64,000 nt of DNA from an uncultured Bacteroidales bacterium. Its GTDB lineage: Bacteria; Bacteroidota; Bacteroidia; Bacteroidales; Bacteroidaceae. The position numbers were made by a program, and so were the translations under genes. Each line of letters begins with the position of its first letter. Position 1 is the first letter of the stretch. This document shows, piece by piece, positions 8,086 through 16,126 of the stretch. The notes under the pieces are model-generated. The model worked only from the letters and a program-made list of their open reading frames with translations. It was not told the origin of the DNA and made no database searches. The stretch covers positions 1 to 64,000 of the forward strand of contig CADAEK010000005.1 in assembly GCA_902786925.1 (NCBI GenBank). The letters run 5' to 3'.

Positions 8086-9449
8086 CGCTACCACTTGACT
8101 TTCAGCGACTGATGACCCAGCACCTCGGCAAGGAAGAATATGACAAACTCGCTGAGGCGCTTGCCATGCCCGCACCTACCAGCATCCGCATCAACATGGA
8201 GAAGAACTTCCAGCCCGCAACGCTCAACGTTCCATTCTCCCCCATTCCTTGGTGCACAGAAGGTTTCTATCTGGACGAGCGACCTGCGTTCACGTCCGAC
8301 CCTCTCTTCCATGCAGGCTGCTACTATGTGCAGGAAGCCTCATCGATGTTTCTGGCACACATCCTGCGACAATATGTAGAAGAGCCCGTGGTGGCCCTCG
8401 ACCTGTGTGCCGCACCTGGTGGAAAATCCACCCTCATGCTCTCACAACTGCCTGAAGGCTCCGTGCTCATCACCAACGAGGCCATGCGCCAACGAGCCAA
8501 CATCTTGGCCGAGAACATCACCAAGTGGGGCAATCCCAACTGCATCGTGACCAACAACTATGCGGAAGACTTTGGAGCCTTCGGACAGACCTTCGACGTC
8601 ATCGTCTGCGACGCACCCTGCTCAGGCGAAGGCATGTTCCGCAAAGACCCCGCCAGCATCGGCGAATGGAGTCTTGACAACGTGGATACCTGTTGGCAGC
8701 GTCAACGCGACATAGTCAGCAACATCTGGCACACACTGAAGGACGGAGGCCTTTTCATCTACAGCACCTGCACCTACAATTCCTTGGAGGATGAGGAGAA
8801 TGTGGCATGGATAGCCAAAACACTCGGAGCCGAAGTGCTGTCATGTCATCCACAAGAGGACTGGGGACTGACCGAAACCAACACACACTTCTATCCCCAC
8901 CGCACCAAGGGAGAAGGCTTCTTCATCAGCGTGCTGAGAAAGACCACACCAACTGAGAATAACGAGGGTATGGGGCATCGCAAGCACAAGGAGAAAGGAC
9001 GAAACGGAAAACCTGTCACGAAGATTCCTGCAGAGCTGAAAAACTGGATGACGAACAGCGAAGACTTCACCATCACAGAAGACAAAGAAGTGTTCCGCGC
9101 ATTCCCCACAACTCACGCCCCACTCTATCAGCTGGCAAAGAACCACTTGAAAGTGGTGCATGCAGGCATTGAGCTGGCCACGGTCAAGGGCAAAAACCTG
9201 CAGCCCTGCCACAGCCTGGCCATGAGCAACCCCCTTCATCCAGAAGCATTTCCTGCCGTAGAAGTGGAGAAAGCGCAAGCCATTGCCTACCTGCGCACCG
9301 AAGCCCTGCAACTGCCCGACGGCACCCCTCGTGGCTATGTGCTCCTCACCTATCAGGACCATCCACTCGGATTCGTCAAGAACATCGGCAACCGTGCCAA
9401 CAACCTCTACCCTGCAGAATGGCGCATCAGAAGCGGCTACATCCAATAG
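8082..9449 (+). CDS. RsmF/NOL1-NOP2-Sun family RNA (cytosine-5) methyltransferase
   Basis: 455 residues. SAM-binding motif DLCAAPGGKSTLM (about residues 107-119), catalytic-cysteine motif APCSGEGMFRKDP (motif IV, ~175-187) and the second cysteine motif YSTCTYNSLEDEENV (motif VI, ~228-242). The C-terminal ~150 residues resemble the RsmF-type RNA-binding extension (EWRIRSGYIQ at the end). It should methylate a cytosine in rRNA or tRNA; the exact position cannot be read from sequence. The start is the ATG overlapping the folA stop; an upstream in-frame start would lie deep in folA. Confidence 0.92.
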   Translation: MTLPLDFQRLMTQHLGKEEYDKLAEALAMPAPTSIRINMEKNFQPATLNVPFSPIPWCTEGFYLDERPAFTSDPLFHAGCYYVQEASSMFLAHILRQYVEEPVVALDLCAAPGGKSTLMLSQLPEGSVLITNEAMRQRANILAENITKWGNPNCIVTNNYAEDFGAFGQTFDVIVCDAPCSGEGMFRKDPASIGEWSLDNVDTCWQRQRDIVSNIWHTLKDGGLFIYSTCTYNSLEDEENVAWIAKTLGAEVLSCHPQEDWGLTETNTHFYPHRTKGEGFFISVLRKTTPTENNEGMGHRKHKEKGRNGKPVTKIPAELKNWMTNSEDFTITEDKEVFRAFPTTHAPLYQLAKNHLKVVHAGIELATVKGKNLQPCHSLAMSNPLHPEAFPAVEVEKAQAIAYLRTEALQLPDGTPRGYVLLTYQDHPLGFVKNIGNRANNLYPAEWRIRSGYIQ

Positions 9450-9544
9450 CGCACCGAGTTGGCATTTTCCAGCACCTGGCACACCTCCGCATCAAACCAG
9501 AAAGGTTTTTGCCTGCTATCCTTTCCTAATTGGAATAATTTGCC

Positions 9545-9552
9545 TATTTTTG
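9545..9552 (+). promoter_or_regulatory. TAnnTTTG element upstream of the Nudix gene
   Basis: TATTTTTG, 22 bases before the ATG at 9574. No properly spaced TTTG is seen. Confidence 0.45.
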
Positions 9553-9573
9553 CACATCATAAAATCACACAAT

Positions 9574-10176
9574 ATGAAGACAGAACTCACACTTGCCATA
9601 CCTACCGAAAAGTTATGGCAGTTGCTTGAATACAAAGAAAATGCGGTCATCAAACTCGTAGACACCGACCTGATGGAGCAAATCCTCTCACATGGCATTT
9701 TTGAGCACCGCAACCTGTTGGAAGAAGACCCTTCCCACAAGCAAATCATTCCCTACGCTGTGATTTGCTGCGGCGATGAGGTATATCTTTTCCACCGCAC
9801 TAAGAAGCAAACCGAAACCCGCCTCCACAACCTCTATTCGCTGGGCGTAGGTGGCCACATGAACCCCTACGGCGATAAAATCGACATCGCCTACATGCGC
9901 CACGAGCTGGAGCGCGAGATGAACGAGGAAGTGCTGCTGCATGAAGACTGCCATGTGGAGTCTGTCGTGCCCGTCGGCTTCATCAACGACGACACCAACG
10001 AGGTAGGCAAAGTGCACCTGGGTGTGCTCTACCACATCAACCTCAACAACACCTCCATCGAAATCAATGAAAAAGAAAAAATGACAGGTCAGTGGATCAA
10101 GAAATCCCAGTTGAAAGACTACTACCCACAGATGGAGTCATGGTCGAAGATATATGTTGACCTGCAGTCGCTGTAA
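9574..10176 (+). CDS. Nudix-fold hydrolase-like protein
   Basis: 200 residues from the ATG giving MKTELTLAIPTEKLW. A Nudix-box pattern is visible at about residues 93-120: GVGGHMNP then HELEREMNEEV, which fits the REUXEE core that binds metal and the pyrophosphate substrate. The preceding strand (VYLFHRTKKQTETRLHNLYSLG) fits the fold. Nudix enzymes cleave nucleoside diphosphate-linked compounds; the substrate cannot be predicted. The ~90-residue N-terminal part is outside the box and may set specificity. A longer frame upstream overlaps the methyltransferase gene in another phase and was rejected. Confidence 0.85.
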   Translation: MKTELTLAIPTEKLWQLLEYKENAVIKLVDTDLMEQILSHGIFEHRNLLEEDPSHKQIIPYAVICCGDEVYLFHRTKKQTETRLHNLYSLGVGGHMNPYGDKIDIAYMRHELEREMNEEVLLHEDCHVESVVPVGFINDDTNEVGKVHLGVLYHINLNNTSIEINEKEKMTGQWIKKSQLKDYYPQMESWSKIYVDLQSL

Positions 10177-10217
10177 GGTTTTTCATGCATTCTTCACCCC
10201 ATATCGTTTTTTTGTCG

Positions 10218-10225
10218 TATCTTTG
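10218..10225 (+). promoter_or_regulatory. TAnnTTTG element upstream of the 201-residue gene
   Basis: TATCTTTG, 29 bases before the ATG at 10255, implying a leader of roughly 23 bases. The -33 region is only T-rich. Confidence 0.5.
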
Positions 10226-10254
10226 CAAAACGAAAAACAAGCAAATCAACACAA

Positions 10255-10860
10255 ATGAACTTATACGTTAGATATTTTGACCACGAGGCACTGGCCACAT
10301 CCGTTGACGAAGCAATGGCATTTCTTCAGACCATCGAGGAAATCAAGCTGGAAAGCAACACCGCCAGCCGCATCTCTACATTCCTCAACTCTTCCAACCT
10401 CTTCCCCTTCCGTCTGAAAGTGAGCTACTCCAACTATGTGCTCTTCCTGAAGACTGAGGCTGAGACCCTTGAGCAATTCAAGGAAGAAGAGGCCAAGCGC
10501 AAGGAACAGAAAGCAGAACGTGTGTCAACCATGGCAGAACGTAAGAAGACCATCCTCGATGCACTCAATGAGGAAAAAATTGGATGGTGGGATGTTGTGC
10601 TCACTTTCAAGCGTGTCATCACCATGCCCGAGACCGGCAAGTGCAAGTACATTGACACCCGCTTCCACGTTCGTTTGCGTGCCCTCAGCGCCATGGATGC
10701 CTACAACCGTCTCATCAAGCACCTGCAAGGTCGTGCAGATGTAGATCCACGCTCTCAGTTCCCATCGGCCAAGAGCGACAAGTTCGAATATACTTATTTG
10801 GGAGATGAGGTCCCTGCAGCAGAAGCTACTTCCAACGCTGAAGGAACCATCAACGAATAA
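10255..10860 (+). CDS. Conserved hypothetical cytosolic protein
   Basis: 201 residues, no signal peptide or membrane helix. The central part (about 75-105) is a charged helix (EQFKEEEAKRKEQKAERV) suited to a coiled coil. The C-terminal half contains GWWDVVLTFKRVITMPETG and KYIDTRFHVRLRALSAMDAY, suggesting a compact mixed domain. The tail is acidic and low complexity. I do not recognise a named family; the style is that of a conserved Bacteroidales protein. It has its own promoter element and ends at an intrinsic terminator embedded in the neighbouring gene. Confidence 0.75.
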   Translation: MNLYVRYFDHEALATSVDEAMAFLQTIEEIKLESNTASRISTFLNSSNLFPFRLKVSYSNYVLFLKTEAETLEQFKEEEAKRKEQKAERVSTMAERKKTILDALNEEKIGWWDVVLTFKRVITMPETGKCKYIDTRFHVRLRALSAMDAYNRLIKHLQGRADVDPRSQFPSAKSDKFEYTYLGDEVPAAEATSNAEGTINE

Positions 10861-10870
10861 TCATCAACGA

Positions 10871-12958
10871 TTAAAATATAAAATCGTCATCCTTAGCCGC
10901 ATCTTCACGACGTTGAGATGCGGCCTTTTTTGTCTCATCTTCTGGATTATACTCACGCAGCGTCGTGCCATAGGTGGTACGGAGCACACGGAACTCCGTG
11001 CGGCGGTTCAGAGCATTCAGCACCTCCTGCTCCTCTTCATTCTTCACATTGCGGATAAAGGCCTCGGTCAGCGTGTCGTTCTCCTGAACCTCCACCTTGG
11101 GATTGCCAGCCAAGAGGGTTTCAGCCAACTTCTTGCTGATGACCTTCGGACGTGATTCGCCATAACCCACAGCCGTTAAGCGGTCTGCGGCAATATCGTG
11201 CTGAATAAGATAACGCACCACAGACTCGGCACGCCGCTGGGACAGACGCTGGTTGTAATCGTCGTTACCACGATAGTCACAATGAGCTGAAAGCTCAATG
11301 GTAATCGTCGGATTCTCGTTCATCATCACCACCAACTTATCCAGCGCCTCTGTCGATTCGGGCGTCAAGTCAGCACGGTCAAATTCATAGAAGATATTGT
11401 CGATAAGCACGGGCACATTGATGGGCGGCAAAGGGAATTGAAGTGTGTAGTCCTCACTTTCCTCCGACTGCTCCACACGAATCTCGTTCTTCACATTCAG
11501 ATATCCTTTGCAGGTGCCCAGCAGCACATAGTCAACACCCGGCTTCAGCACCTGTGTGAACGAGCCATCGCCCTTCACTGACAACTTTAAGTTCGTGCCA
11601 TCATTGCCCACCATATAGACAAGCGCTTCGGGCAACTCATAGCCATCTTTCTCATACACCCATCCCGTCACCGTCTGCAAAATCTCGGGACATTCAAACG
11701 AATAGATATGTTCCCAGCCCTTGGCATCGTTGCGCGAAGAGGAAAAGAAGCCACGGTTGTGCACGCCCTCGAAAGTCATGCCAAAGTCATCAGCAGAAGA
11801 GTTGAGCGGGAACTGCTGGTTCTCCACAATCGTTCCACGCAGCGAATCCTCATGGGCAATAAAGATATCCAATCCTCCCATGCCTGGATGGCCATCAGAA
11901 GAGAAGTAAAGGTCACCATTGGGACGGAAGACGGGGAACATCTCATCACCAGACGTATTGATAGGACGGCCAAGATTCTCCATGCCGCCAAAACCATTGC
12001 TGAGGATGCGTGTGCGCCATATGTCCAAGCCACCTTCACCACCAGGGAAATCACTTACAAAGTACAACCACTCACCATCAGGACTCACCGCAGGATGCGC
12101 AAACGAGCTCAATGTGTCACGCGAGATGTCGCACTTCGTGGGTTTGCTCCATGATGCATCGCTGCGCTGCGACTTCCATATTTCGGCATAACGGGGATAG
12201 TCTGGGTCGCTGGAACAGCGGGTAAAGTACATCGTCTTGCCGTCAGGACTCAGGCACGAGGCACCCTCGTCATAGACTGTGTTAACTTCACCTTCTATCA
12301 CTTCCACAGGCTGCCATTTTCCACGCTCATTCTTGCGTGAAGAGAACAAATCGCCAAACTTCAATCCCGTGATGCCCGAAATGTCATCACCCTCCGCATC
12401 ATTACGCGTGGACGACAGCACCATCACATCCGCATCGTCCCCCACCAACATCGGCGAGTAGTCAGAACGGCGCGAATTGAAGAAAGTCTCCTTCTTCACC
12501 TTATACTGATTCGGCTTAACTTTCCATTGTGGTCCCAGTTCACAAGAGAGCAGTCCGCTGTGTGCCAACTCATTCCCGGGGTCAAACGTCAAATATTGCT
12601 GAAAATTCTGTTCTGCCTGCTTATACTGCCCAGCCTTCAACTGCTGCTGAGCCAAATGCAGGTAAGCCAAACTATCAGGAACTTTGTTCCGGATAGCACT
12701 TAAATAGGCAGCCATTGCCTTCTGCGTAAAACCGATATGCCGATAGCACTCTCCCAACATGAACGCACGCACGGCACGCTTATCCTTTTCTTTTGGAGCA
12801 CACCGCGAATACGACTTCTTATAATTGATGCTTGCCGCATAATATTCTCCGATGGCATAACTCTGTTCTGCTTTCTTGAACGCTATACCCTCATTGCTGC
12901 ACGCACCAAGCATCAAAGCCGCTATATAGATGACTATGAAGAGACTATTTCTTCGCAT
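10871..12958 (-). CDS. PorE-like outer-membrane-associated lipoprotein (TPR, beta-propeller, regulatory-like domain, OmpA)
   Basis: 695 residues. Signal peptide with lipobox (LMLGAC); TPR-like helices at about 25-130; WD40/PD40-type propeller phrases at about 170-420 (SPDGKTMYFTRCS, SPDGEWLYFVSDF, GLDIWRTR, GGLDIFIAH); a carboxypeptidase-regulatory-like segment (TVTGWVYEKDGYELPEALVY) near 430-500; then an OmpA peptidoglycan-binding domain (IELSAHCDYRGNDDYNQRLS, AESVVRYLI, GYGESRP) near 525-650. This order is that of PorE of Porphyromonas gingivalis, which anchors the type IX secretion machine to peptidoglycan. A related OmpA-family paralogue is possible. The last ~20 residues are charged. Confidence 0.85.
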   Translation of the reverse strand: MRRNSLFIVIYIAALMLGACSNEGIAFKKAEQSYAIGEYYAASINYKKSYSRCAPKEKDKRAVRAFMLGECYRHIGFTQKAMAAYLSAIRNKVPDSLAYLHLAQQQLKAGQYKQAEQNFQQYLTFDPGNELAHSGLLSCELGPQWKVKPNQYKVKKETFFNSRRSDYSPMLVGDDADVMVLSSTRNDAEGDDISGITGLKFGDLFSSRKNERGKWQPVEVIEGEVNTVYDEGASCLSPDGKTMYFTRCSSDPDYPRYAEIWKSQRSDASWSKPTKCDISRDTLSSFAHPAVSPDGEWLYFVSDFPGGEGGLDIWRTRILSNGFGGMENLGRPINTSGDEMFPVFRPNGDLYFSSDGHPGMGGLDIFIAHEDSLRGTIVENQQFPLNSSADDFGMTFEGVHNRGFFSSSRNDAKGWEHIYSFECPEILQTVTGWVYEKDGYELPEALVYMVGNDGTNLKLSVKGDGSFTQVLKPGVDYVLLGTCKGYLNVKNEIRVEQSEESEDYTLQFPLPPINVPVLIDNIFYEFDRADLTPESTEALDKLVVMMNENPTITIELSAHCDYRGNDDYNQRLSQRRAESVVRYLIQHDIAADRLTAVGYGESRPKVISKKLAETLLAGNPKVEVQENDTLTEAFIRNVKNEEEQEVLNALNRRTEFRVLRTTYGTTLREYNPEDETKKAASQRREDAAKDDDFIF
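10896..10931 (+). terminator. Intrinsic terminator embedded in the end of the opposite gene
   Basis: Nine-base stem GCCGCATCT (10896-10904) with AGATGCGGC (10916-10924), 11-base loop, then CTTTTTT (10925-10931). It lies 35 bases past the 10255-10860 gene and inside the last codons of the convergent OmpA-family gene. Confidence 0.8.
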
Positions 12959-12980
12959 ATCAGTACTAATATAACGAAGA

Positions 12981-13008
12981 AGAGACCCTGTTATTGCACG
13001 GAGTCTCT
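12981..13008 (-). terminator. Possible terminator of the sulfur/encapsulin operon
   Basis: AGAGAC (12981-12986) pairs with GTCTCT (13003-13008), extendable by CC/GG with one bulge; about 14-base loop. The T run on the minus side is interrupted (TCTTC), so the strength is uncertain. Confidence 0.5.
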
Positions 13009-13102
13009 TTCTAAAGTGATAATTGAACTATTTTTAGTTGACAGGTGACAACGACATTGAATGGGAATTTGAAGAAGAAGCTTAAAAGAAGATACGCAGT
13101 CC

Positions 13103-13144
13103 CAACTATCAACTGTCAACTATCAACTGCCAACTATCAATTAC
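13103..13144. repeat. Heptamer-based tandem repeat at the 3' end of the JAMM gene
   Basis: CAACTATCAACTGT, CAACTATCAACTGC and CAACTATCAATTAC: three 14-base units, each two heptamers starting CAA. The last unit runs into the stop codon of the JAMM gene (13141). Confidence 0.8.
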
Positions 13145-13542
13145 CCCAAGTGTACTTCCTTATCCACCACTTCTCCATTCAGAATCTTGAACGAATTAAG
13201 GTGGATGCCCTCATAGAGCGAAAGGATAGCATATCGGATAGTAGGGTCATTGGCCAGACGCAAGTCCTCCTGTGAAGGACGCGAAGGAGAAGCCGGATGA
13301 CTGTGCCAATTGGCAAGAATCTTCAATCCATTAGCACGAGCATACTTCAGGGCAGCAAACTGGTCTTTCGGAGCAAAGGAGAAATGCTCGGACGAATGAT
13401 CTATGTTCTCCATCCAATAGTTCTCCTTCACCACATCACCATCTTCCGTTGCAACGCCCAACAGATAGCCGCACGTCTCTTCAGGAGCATCCTTCTGCGC
13501 CTGAGCAATCAGCTGGTCTATTATATCTTGTGAAATCTTCAT
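13141..13542 (-). CDS. JAMM/Mov34 family metalloprotease (HcyD-like)
   Basis: 133 residues. The zinc-binding JAMM motif is complete: HSHPASPSRPSQED at about residues 77-90 gives HxH, seven residues, S, two residues, D; the upstream glutamate is in PEETCGYLLG (~20). In bacteria such small JAMM enzymes trim the C-terminus of ubiquitin-like sulfur carriers or cleave carrier-amino-acid adducts (HcyD of Wolinella, Mec of Mycobacterium). The gene follows the E1-like gene by one base, and the carrier two genes upstream has residues after its glycines, so trimming that carrier is the natural prediction. The specificity is inferred. Confidence 0.9.
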   Translation of the reverse strand: MKISQDIIDQLIAQAQKDAPEETCGYLLGVATEDGDVVKENYWMENIDHSSEHFSFAPKDQFAALKYARANGLKILANWHSHPASPSRPSQEDLRLANDPTIRYAILSLYEGIHLNSFKILNGEVVDKEVHLG

Positions 13543-13543
13543 C

Positions 13544-14353
13544 TTAGTGATTTTTTAAGTCGCACGCAGCCTGTTCATAGTCAATCAGGTGGTCAATCGT
13601 TGGGTTAGCGCCACAGATAGGACACGTGTCGCGATGGCGCACGCTGACTGTACGGAACTGCATCGTCTTTGCGTCGAATGTCAGCAGACGGTTCGTGAGC
13701 AACTCACCCACCCCTGTGAAGTACTTCAAGGTCTCTGCAGCCTGAATGGTGCCCAGCATACCGGCGATAGCACCCAGCACACCTGCCTGAGAGCAAGTAG
13801 GTACTGCACCTACTGGAGGTGGTTCCTTAAACATACAACGATAGCATGCAGTACCAGGCAAGTGCGTGAACGTCTGTCCGTTGAAGCGCAAGATACCTCC
13901 ATGAGAGAAAGGCTTACCTGCCATCACACACGCATCGTTGATGAGAAACTTAACGGGGAAGTTATCCGTACCGTCCACCACGAAATCATATTCTTTGATG
14001 ATGTCCAGCGCATTGGAAGAATCCAAGAATTCATAGTAGGTATCCACCTTCACATCGGGATTGATAGCCTGAATCTTCTCTGCAGCACTCTTCACTTTCG
14101 GCACACCCACATCCTTTGTGAAGTGGATGACCTGGCGCTGCAAGTTAGACAGGTCCACCACATCAGCATCAACGATACCGATGCGTCCGATGCCTGCCGC
14201 TGCCAGATAGAGAGACACAGGAGCACCGAGGCCACCTGCACCCACTACCAGCACACGCGCATTCATGATTTTCTCTTGCCCTTCCACACCTACATCTTGC
14301 AAAAGGATATGGCGTGAATAACGCTGGATTTGTTCTTCTGTAAAGTCAATCAT
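13544..14353 (-). CDS. E1-like adenylyltransferase for a sulfur carrier (MoeB/ThiF/HcyF type)
   Basis: 269 residues. ATP-binding loop GAGGLGAPVSLYLAAAG (about 37-53), DADVVDLSNLQRQ with the Asp/Arg pair contacting ATP, FVVDGTDNFPVKFLIND, a four-cysteine zinc site (CYRC near 169, CPIC near 248), and an active-site cysteine region VPTCSQAG. It should adenylate the C-terminal glycine of the adjacent carrier so that sulfur can be added as a thiocarboxylate. There is no C-terminal rhodanese domain, so sulfur must come from elsewhere, plausibly from the encoded desulfurase or TusA-like protein. It overlaps the carrier gene by four bases. The moeB and thiF alternatives are less likely given the JAMM and MetY partners. 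Confidence 0.9.
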   Translation of the reverse strand: MIDFTEEQIQRYSRHILLQDVGVEGQEKIMNARVLVVGAGGLGAPVSLYLAAAGIGRIGIVDADVVDLSNLQRQVIHFTKDVGVPKVKSAAEKIQAINPDVKVDTYYEFLDSSNALDIIKEYDFVVDGTDNFPVKFLINDACVMAGKPFSHGGILRFNGQTFTHLPGTACYRCMFKEPPPVGAVPTCSQAGVLGAIAGMLGTIQAAETLKYFTGVGELLTNRLLTFDAKTMQFRTVSVRHRDTCPICGANPTIDHLIDYEQAACDLKNH

Positions 14354-14562
14354 AATGCTCCACCTCCCATGAAATAGAGGAAATCAACCACGTCACCCTC
14401 CTTGATTTGGATGGTGTCCCACTCCGTGCGGTCTGTGAACTCGTCGTTCACCTGAACCGACACCATATCGGGCTGTGCCACATCATTCTGCTTGATGAGT
14501 TCTGTCAGGTTGAGAGGCAACTGCACTTCCTGTGCCTCACCATTTACTGTTATCTTTGCCAT
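14350..14562 (-). CDS. ThiS/MoaD-like sulfur carrier protein with masked C-terminus (HcyS-like)
   Basis: 70 residues from the ATG giving MAKITVNGEAQEVQ. It has the ubiquitin-like beta-grasp pattern of ThiS/MoaD (VSVQVNDEF, IKEGDVVDFLYFMGGG). Active carriers end in Gly-Gly; this one ends MGGGAL, so two residues follow the glycines. Removal of a C-terminal extension by a JAMM protease is known for HcyS in Wolinella, and a JAMM gene lies in this operon. The mature protein is predicted to be adenylated by the neighbouring E1 and converted to a thiocarboxylate. Upstream in-frame starts give a non-homologous leader and were not used. Confidence 0.9.
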   Translation of the reverse strand: MAKITVNGEAQEVQLPLNLTELIKQNDVAQPDMVSVQVNDEFTDRTEWDTIQIKEGDVVDFLYFMGGGAL

Positions 14563-14590
14563 ATTCTTATTCTTTAATTGATTATTGACT

Positions 14591-16126
14591 TTACTTTCTC
14601 CCCACGATTTTGCGAACAGCAATCACAAGCTTATCCACATCCTCGCGAGTGTTGTACAGAGCGAACGTAGGACGCACACTCATCTCGTAGCCCAAAGCAC
14701 GAAGGGCGGGTTGGGCACAGTGATGACCTGCACGCACGGCGATACCCTCCTTGTCCAGCAAGGTACCCGTTTCAGGGACTGGGATACCGTCCAGCACAAA
14801 GCTGACCACCGACACACGGTTCTTAGGATTGCCCAGCAGCGTCAAACCCGGAATGAGCGCTAACTGCTCACGTGCATACTCCGTGAGCTGATGCTCGTGG
14901 TGCTCGATGTTATGTATGCCAATATGGCGCACATAGTCCAGCGCAGCACCCAGTCCGATGGCGTCAGCCACATTAGGTGTACCAGCCTCGAAACGAGCAG
15001 GAGGCACGTTATACTCCGTACGTTCGATAGTCACATCCTTAATCATGTTGCCACCACCCTGCCAAGGCTGCAGCTTGTCCAGAATCGCCTTGCGGCCATA
15101 GACCACACCGATACCGTTAGGGCCATAAATCTTATGTCCACTGAAGACAAAGAAGTCTGCTCCCAATTGCTGCACGTCCACTGGCGTGTGAGCAATAGAC
15201 TGCGCACCGTCAATCAGCACAGGGATATTGTGCGAATGAGCTATATCAATGATACGCGCTACATCGTTGATGGTGCCGAACGTATTGTTCACATGACCCA
15301 CAGACACAAAACGGGTGCGAGGCGTGATGAGCCGTTCAAACTCCGACAGAATCAAGTCACCGTTCTGGTCCGTAGGGATAGCACGCAACGTAGCGCCGCG
15401 TTCCTGGCACACACGCTGCCAAGGCACGATATTAGCATGGTGGTCCAACTCCGATACAATCACCTCGTCACCAGGAGAGAGGAACTGCCGGCCATAAGTC
15501 TGAGCCACCAGATTGATACCTTCCGTTGTGCCGCGCACGAAGATGATTTCCTCACTTGATGCAGCATTGATGAAACGCTGCACCTTCTCACGTGCCTCCT
15601 CATAAGCATCGGTAGCACGGGCGGCCAGCGTGTGGGCGCCACGATGGATATTCGAATTATAATTCTTGTAGTAATCCGAAATCTTGTCGATGACCTGCAA
15701 GGGCTTCTGCGTTGTCGCGCCATTGTCCAGCCACACCAAGTCGTGCCCATTCACCTTCTGGTTCAGCACAGGGAAATCTTTCTTGATTTCCTCCGAGTTT
15801 AGGGTGTCCAGTTCCTCGTAGTTCAGTTCGCGCAACTTCTGCGTCTCAGGGATGCCGATGCCGAAACCATCCTCCTGGGGAATCGGAGATGAAGAGGACG
15901 AGTCCTCCTCGCCGAGGTAAGGCAAATCAGCATAGCCACTACCGCCGGCCAGCAATTGCTTGAAACCTGCTTCGAGTTCCGCGAGGTTCAGGGATTCGTC
16001 AGGGAACACACTCTGACGAACCTCCTGCACTTCCTCGGGGCAGTACTTCTGTGCAAGTTCCTTCAACTGGGCCAGTGCGCCACCGTCCTGTGCTGGGAAA
16101 CTATTGAGTTCTGCAATATTTAGCAT
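14591..16126 (-). CDS. SufS-type cysteine desulfurase with N-terminal encapsulin-targeting extension
   Basis: 511 residues, about 100 more than SufS. The catalytic part starts near residue 110 (LNSEEIKKDFPVLNQKVNG). PLP lysine in VFSGHKIYGPNGIGV, histidine in SELDHHANIVPW, active-site cysteine in VRAGHHCAQPALRAL, all as in SufS (type II). It removes sulfur from cysteine as an enzyme persulfide, leaving alanine. The first ~110 residues are acidic, Gly/Ser/Pro-rich and include a poly-serine run (EDSSSSSPIPQEDGFGIG) and short hydrophobic motifs (YADLPYL), the style of the disordered N-terminal domains that direct desulfurases into family 2 encapsulins. It overlaps the shell gene by one base (TAATG), so cargo and shell are translationally coupled. 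Confidence 0.95.
   Translation of the reverse strand: MLNIAELNSFPAQDGGALAQLKELAQKYCPEEVQEVRQSVFPDESLNLAELEAGFKQLLAGGSGYADLPYLGEEDSSSSSPIPQEDGFGIGIPETQKLRELNYEELDTLNSEEIKKDFPVLNQKVNGHDLVWLDNGATTQKPLQVIDKISDYYKNYNSNIHRGAHTLAARATDAYEEAREKVQRFINAASSEEIIFVRGTTEGINLVAQTYGRQFLSPGDEVIVSELDHHANIVPWQRVCQERGATLRAIPTDQNGDLILSEFERLITPRTRFVSVGHVNNTFGTINDVARIIDIAHSHNIPVLIDGAQSIAHTPVDVQQLGADFFVFSGHKIYGPNGIGVVYGRKAILDKLQPWQGGGNMIKDVTIERTEYNVPPARFEAGTPNVADAIGLGAALDYVRHIGIHNIEHHEHQLTEYAREQLALIPGLTLLGNPKNRVSVVSFVLDGIPVPETGTLLDKEGIAVRAGHHCAQPALRALGYEMSVRPTFALYNTREDVDKLVIAVRKIVGRK

Noticed and set aside
13544-14562. Molybdopterin or thiamine synthesis pair (MoeB/MoaD or ThiF/ThiS)
   Set aside because: No other moa, moe or thi genes are present, the carrier end is masked, and JAMM and MetY partners point to a homocysteine-type pathway. 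It cannot be fully excluded.
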